The translations under genes and the position numbers were made by a program. A model generated the notes under the pieces. It ran no database searches and was not told where the DNA came from. It worked only from the letters and a program-made list of their open reading frames with translations. A stretch of DNA of 17,133 nucleotides from Pseudomonadota bacterium. GTDB lineage: Bacteria > Pseudomonadota > Alphaproteobacteria > Caulobacterales > Caulobacteraceae. Positions 15,492 to 17,133 of this stretch are shown here, in pieces. The stretch lies in the NCBI GenBank assembly GCA_023424215.1, contig JAFAEC010000202.1, forward strand, positions 1 through 17,133. The letters are read 5' to 3'. Within the stretch, counting starts at the first letter, position 1. Every line of letters starts with the position of its first letter.

Positions 15492-16223
15492 ATGACCCGC
15501 TTCATGACGCTGGACTTCGCCGACGGCGACCGCACCGCCCTGCTGGCGCAGGTAGTCGAGCGCGCCCGCGGCCCCTACGGTTACGTCGTCACCCCCAACG
15601 TCGACCACGTCATCAAGCTGATGGACGGGCGCGTGCCCGCCGACGTCTATCGCGGCGCCGCCCTGCACATCTGCGACAGCCGCATCCTCGCTCACCTCGC
15701 GCGCCTGCGCGGCCGCCGGCTGTCGGTCTATCCGGGCTCCGACCTGACCGCCGACCTGCTGGCCTCCGAGATCGGCGCCGACCTGACCTATGCCGTCTTC
15801 GGCCCCGACCTGGAGGCCTTCCACACCCTCCAGGCCCGCTTCCCGCGCCGCCGCTTCGTCTTCGTCGAGGCCCCGATGCTGACCCCCGGCACGCCGGCCT
15901 GGCTGGCCGCCGTCGACGCCGCCGCCAAGGCCGAATGGGACGTGCTGCTGGCCTGCGTCTCCTTTCCCAAGCAGGAGCTGTTCGCCCACGCCCTGCGCAT
16001 CGCCGGCCGCGAGCGTGGGGTGACCCTGTGCGTCGGCGCCTCGGTCGACTTCCTCACCGGCCGCCAGCACCGCGCGCCGGCCATCTTCCAGCGCCTGTCG
16101 CTGGAATGGCTGCACCGCCTCGCCAGCCAGCCCCGCCGCATGTTCCGTCGCTACGTCGTCGAGGGCCCGGCGATCTTCGGCTGGTTCCTGAAGACCGAAG
16201 TGCTGAAGGCCAGTGATTGGTGA
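15492..16223 (+). CDS. WecG/TagA/CpsF-family glycosyltransferase (GT26)
   Basis: A 243-residue glycosyltransferase of the family that adds N-acetylmannosamine-type sugars to undecaprenyl-linked intermediates during surface polysaccharide synthesis. Family blocks: VVTPNVDHVIKL (32-43), ALHICDSRIL with Asp62 at the place of the catalytic aspartate (the usual D-G is D-S here), YPGSDL, VSFPKQELFA, and the C-terminal CVGASVDFLTGRQHRAPAIF with LEWLHRLASQPRRMFRRYV. In Caulobacter a member of this family, HfsJ, works in holdfast polysaccharide synthesis; whether this gene does so is unknown. No Shine-Dalgarno precedes ATG 15492. GCTAGGCT (15478-15485) just before it resembles an alphaproteobacterial -10 box, so a leaderless start is possible. 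The last codons (SDW-stop) already lie in the heptamer repeat downstream. Confidence 0.88.
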   Translation: MTRFMTLDFADGDRTALLAQVVERARGPYGYVVTPNVDHVIKLMDGRVPADVYRGAALHICDSRILAHLARLRGRRLSVYPGSDLTADLLASEIGADLTYAVFGPDLEAFHTLQARFPRRRFVFVEAPMLTPGTPAWLAAVDAAAKAEWDVLLACVSFPKQELFAHALRIAGRERGVTLCVGASVDFLTGRQHRAPAIFQRLSLEWLHRLASQPRRMFRRYVVEGPAIFGWFLKTEVLKASDW

Positions 16224-16307
16224 TTGGTGATTAGCGGTGGTGAGTATCGAGGAGACTCATCCTCGTTCATCGCCCGCACCACCCACTGACCACTAGCCAC
16301 TAACCAC
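16213..16307. repeat. Inverted arrays of 7-bp repeats with central hairpin, between convergent genes
   Basis: On the plus strand three heptamers run in tandem: TGATTGG (16214-16220), TGATTGG (16221-16227), TGATTAG (16228-16234). On the minus strand three related heptamers run the other way: TTAGTGG (16303-16297), CTAGTGG (16296-16290), TCAGTGG (16289-16283). In one phase all six fit GTGRYYR. Between the arrays GGTGGTG (16236-16242) pairs with CACCACC (16277-16283), and CGAGGA (16248-16253) pairs with TCCTCG (16260-16265) around a six-base loop. The whole stretch is an imperfect long palindrome at the 3' ends of both neighbouring genes. A bidirectional terminator or a dispersed repeat family member are the likeliest readings; there is no T-tract. 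Confidence 0.75.
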
Positions 16308-16313
16308 GCTCCC

Positions 16314-17110
16314 TCACGCCACCAGCTTCTCCGCCTGGGTCAGGTCGACGCTGACCAGCTGGCTGACGCCGCGTTCCGGCATGGTCACGCCGTAAAGCCG
16401 GTCCATGCGGCTCATGGTCACGGGATTGTGGGTGATGACGATGAAGCGGGTGTCGGTGCGCTTCCGCATCTCGTCCAGCATGCGGCAGAAGCGGTCGACG
16501 TTGGCGTCGTCCAGCGGCGCGTCGACCTCGTCCAGCACGCACACCGGGGCCGGGTTGGCCAGGAAGACCGCGAAGATCAGCGCCGCCGCCGTCAGGGCCT
16601 GTTCGCCGCCCGACATCAGGCTCATCACCGCCAGCCGCTTGCCGGGCGGGCAGGCGTAGATCTCCAGCCCCGCCTCCAGCGGGTCATCGGACTCGACCAG
16701 CTTCAGCTCGGCCTGGCCGCCGCCGAACAGGGCCTCGAACAGGGTCTTGAAGTTGTCGTTGATGATGTCGAAGGCGGCGATCAGCCGTTCGCGGCCCTCG
16801 GCGTTCAGTTCGTCGATGCCGTCGCGCAGCCGGGCGATGGCGTTGGTCAGGTCCGAGCGTTCGACCTTCATGGTCTGCAGCCGGTCGCCGTATTCGTTGG
16901 CCTCCTCCTCGGCCAGCAGGTTGACCGCGCCCAGCGCCTCGCGCTCCCGCTCCAGCCCGAACAGCAGGCTCTCGGCCCCGGCGGCGTCGGGCGGCCGGGC
17001 GATGGCGTCGTCCTGCAGCTTCTGGCCCAGCTCCTCGGGCGACATCTGGGCGGTCTCGCGCACGTTCTGCCCGGCCTCGGCCAGCCGCTCGGCCGCGGCC
17101 TCGGCCCTGG
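16314..17110 (-). CDS. smc: Chromosome segregation protein SMC, C-terminal part (5' end cut by contig end)
   Basis: SMC forms the long-armed ATPase ring that compacts and helps segregate the chromosome with ScpA and ScpB. Only about 265 C-terminal residues are present. The first part (to about 16900) is charged coiled coil; ALGAVNLLAEEEANEY marks the entry to the C-terminal head. Then come the ABC signature motif LMSGGEQ (about 16600-16620), Walker B with CVLDEVDAPLDDANVDRF (about 16490-16543), and FIVITHNPVTMSRMDRLYGVTM with the switch histidine. The stop is TGA at 16316-16314. The frame continues to the right edge only because adapter sequence is in frame: the apparent start MCIRA (17123-17109) is adapter, not protein. 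The true upstream part lies beyond this contig. It is convergent with the glycosyltransferase gene. Confidence 0.93.
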
Positions 17111-17133
17111 CTCTTATACACATATCCGAGCCC
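17107..17133 (+). other. Tn5/Nextera sequencing adapter remnant at the contig end
   Basis: The last 27 bases match the Nextera transposase mosaic end plus the first eight bases of the adjoining adapter arm at 25 of 27 positions (differences at 17110 and 17124). The unbroken part CTCTTATACACAT (17111-17123) and the tail CCGAGCCC (17126-17133) are diagnostic. The natural Tn5 mosaic end would not be followed by CCGAGCCC, so this is library contamination rather than a transposon. Confidence 0.95.

Noticed and set aside
17107..17125. Tn5/IS50 mosaic end, suggesting a real transposon boundary
   Set aside because: The next bases, CCGAGCCC, are the Nextera adapter arm, not IS50, and the match lies exactly at the contig end.
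1..17133. CRISPR arrays, tRNA genes, insertion sequences, toxin-antitoxin or phage genes
   Set aside because: I looked on both strands and saw none. Apart from the short heptamers and MraZ boxes no repeated unit stands out.

Overview
The window is very GC-rich bacterial DNA, and its gene content and order match an alphaproteobacterium of the Caulobacter/Brevundimonas type. The clues are the MraZ N-terminus beginning (M)FLSTFEKQLDGKRR, the diaminopimelate-type MurE, and an RNase P RNA lying just before mraZ. The family-level placement is my inference from protein style, not from a search. The right edge is a contig end: the last 27 bases are almost exactly a Tn5/Nextera sequencing adapter, so the window comes from a draft assembly.

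Layout. (1) 1-2241, plus strand: the 3' part of a long-form signal peptide peptidase SppA, a small membrane protein of unknown function, and a zinc amidase of the AmpD/AmiD type with a peptidoglycan-binding tail. (2) 2242-3092: no protein gene. It holds rnpB (RNase P RNA, type A), an AT-rich promoter-like island, and four 5-bp boxes at exact 10-bp spacing that look like the MraZ operator. (3) 3093-14310: the dcw (division and cell wall) cluster mraZ-rsmH-ftsL-ftsI-murE-murF-mraY-murD-ftsW-murG. The genes overlap or nearly touch (six ATGA-type or longer overlaps, one shared base, gaps of 4 and 11 bp), as expected for one translationally coupled operon. (4) 14350-16223: an MscS-type channel and a WecG/TagA-family glycosyltransferase, also on the plus strand. 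murC, murB, ddl, ftsQ, ftsA and ftsZ, which often follow murG, are not in the window. (5) 16314-17110, minus strand: the C-terminal end of the SMC chromosome-condensation ATPase, convergent with the glycosyltransferase. The short gap between them is filled by oppositely oriented 7-bp repeats.

How the genes work together. MurE, MurF and MurD (with MurC from elsewhere) build UDP-MurNAc-pentapeptide. MraY moves it to undecaprenyl phosphate to give lipid I, and MurG adds GlcNAc to give lipid II. FtsW polymerises lipid II and FtsI crosslinks it at the septum, with FtsL as part of the divisome activation complex. RsmH modifies 16S rRNA and MraZ is the likely repressor of the operon. The amidase probably acts on peptidoglycan or its turnover fragments.

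I found no new enzyme system. The points most worth a second look are the MraZ box array, the inverted heptamer repeat at the convergent junction, the break in the dcw cluster after murG, and the adapter that fuses onto the SMC reading frame.
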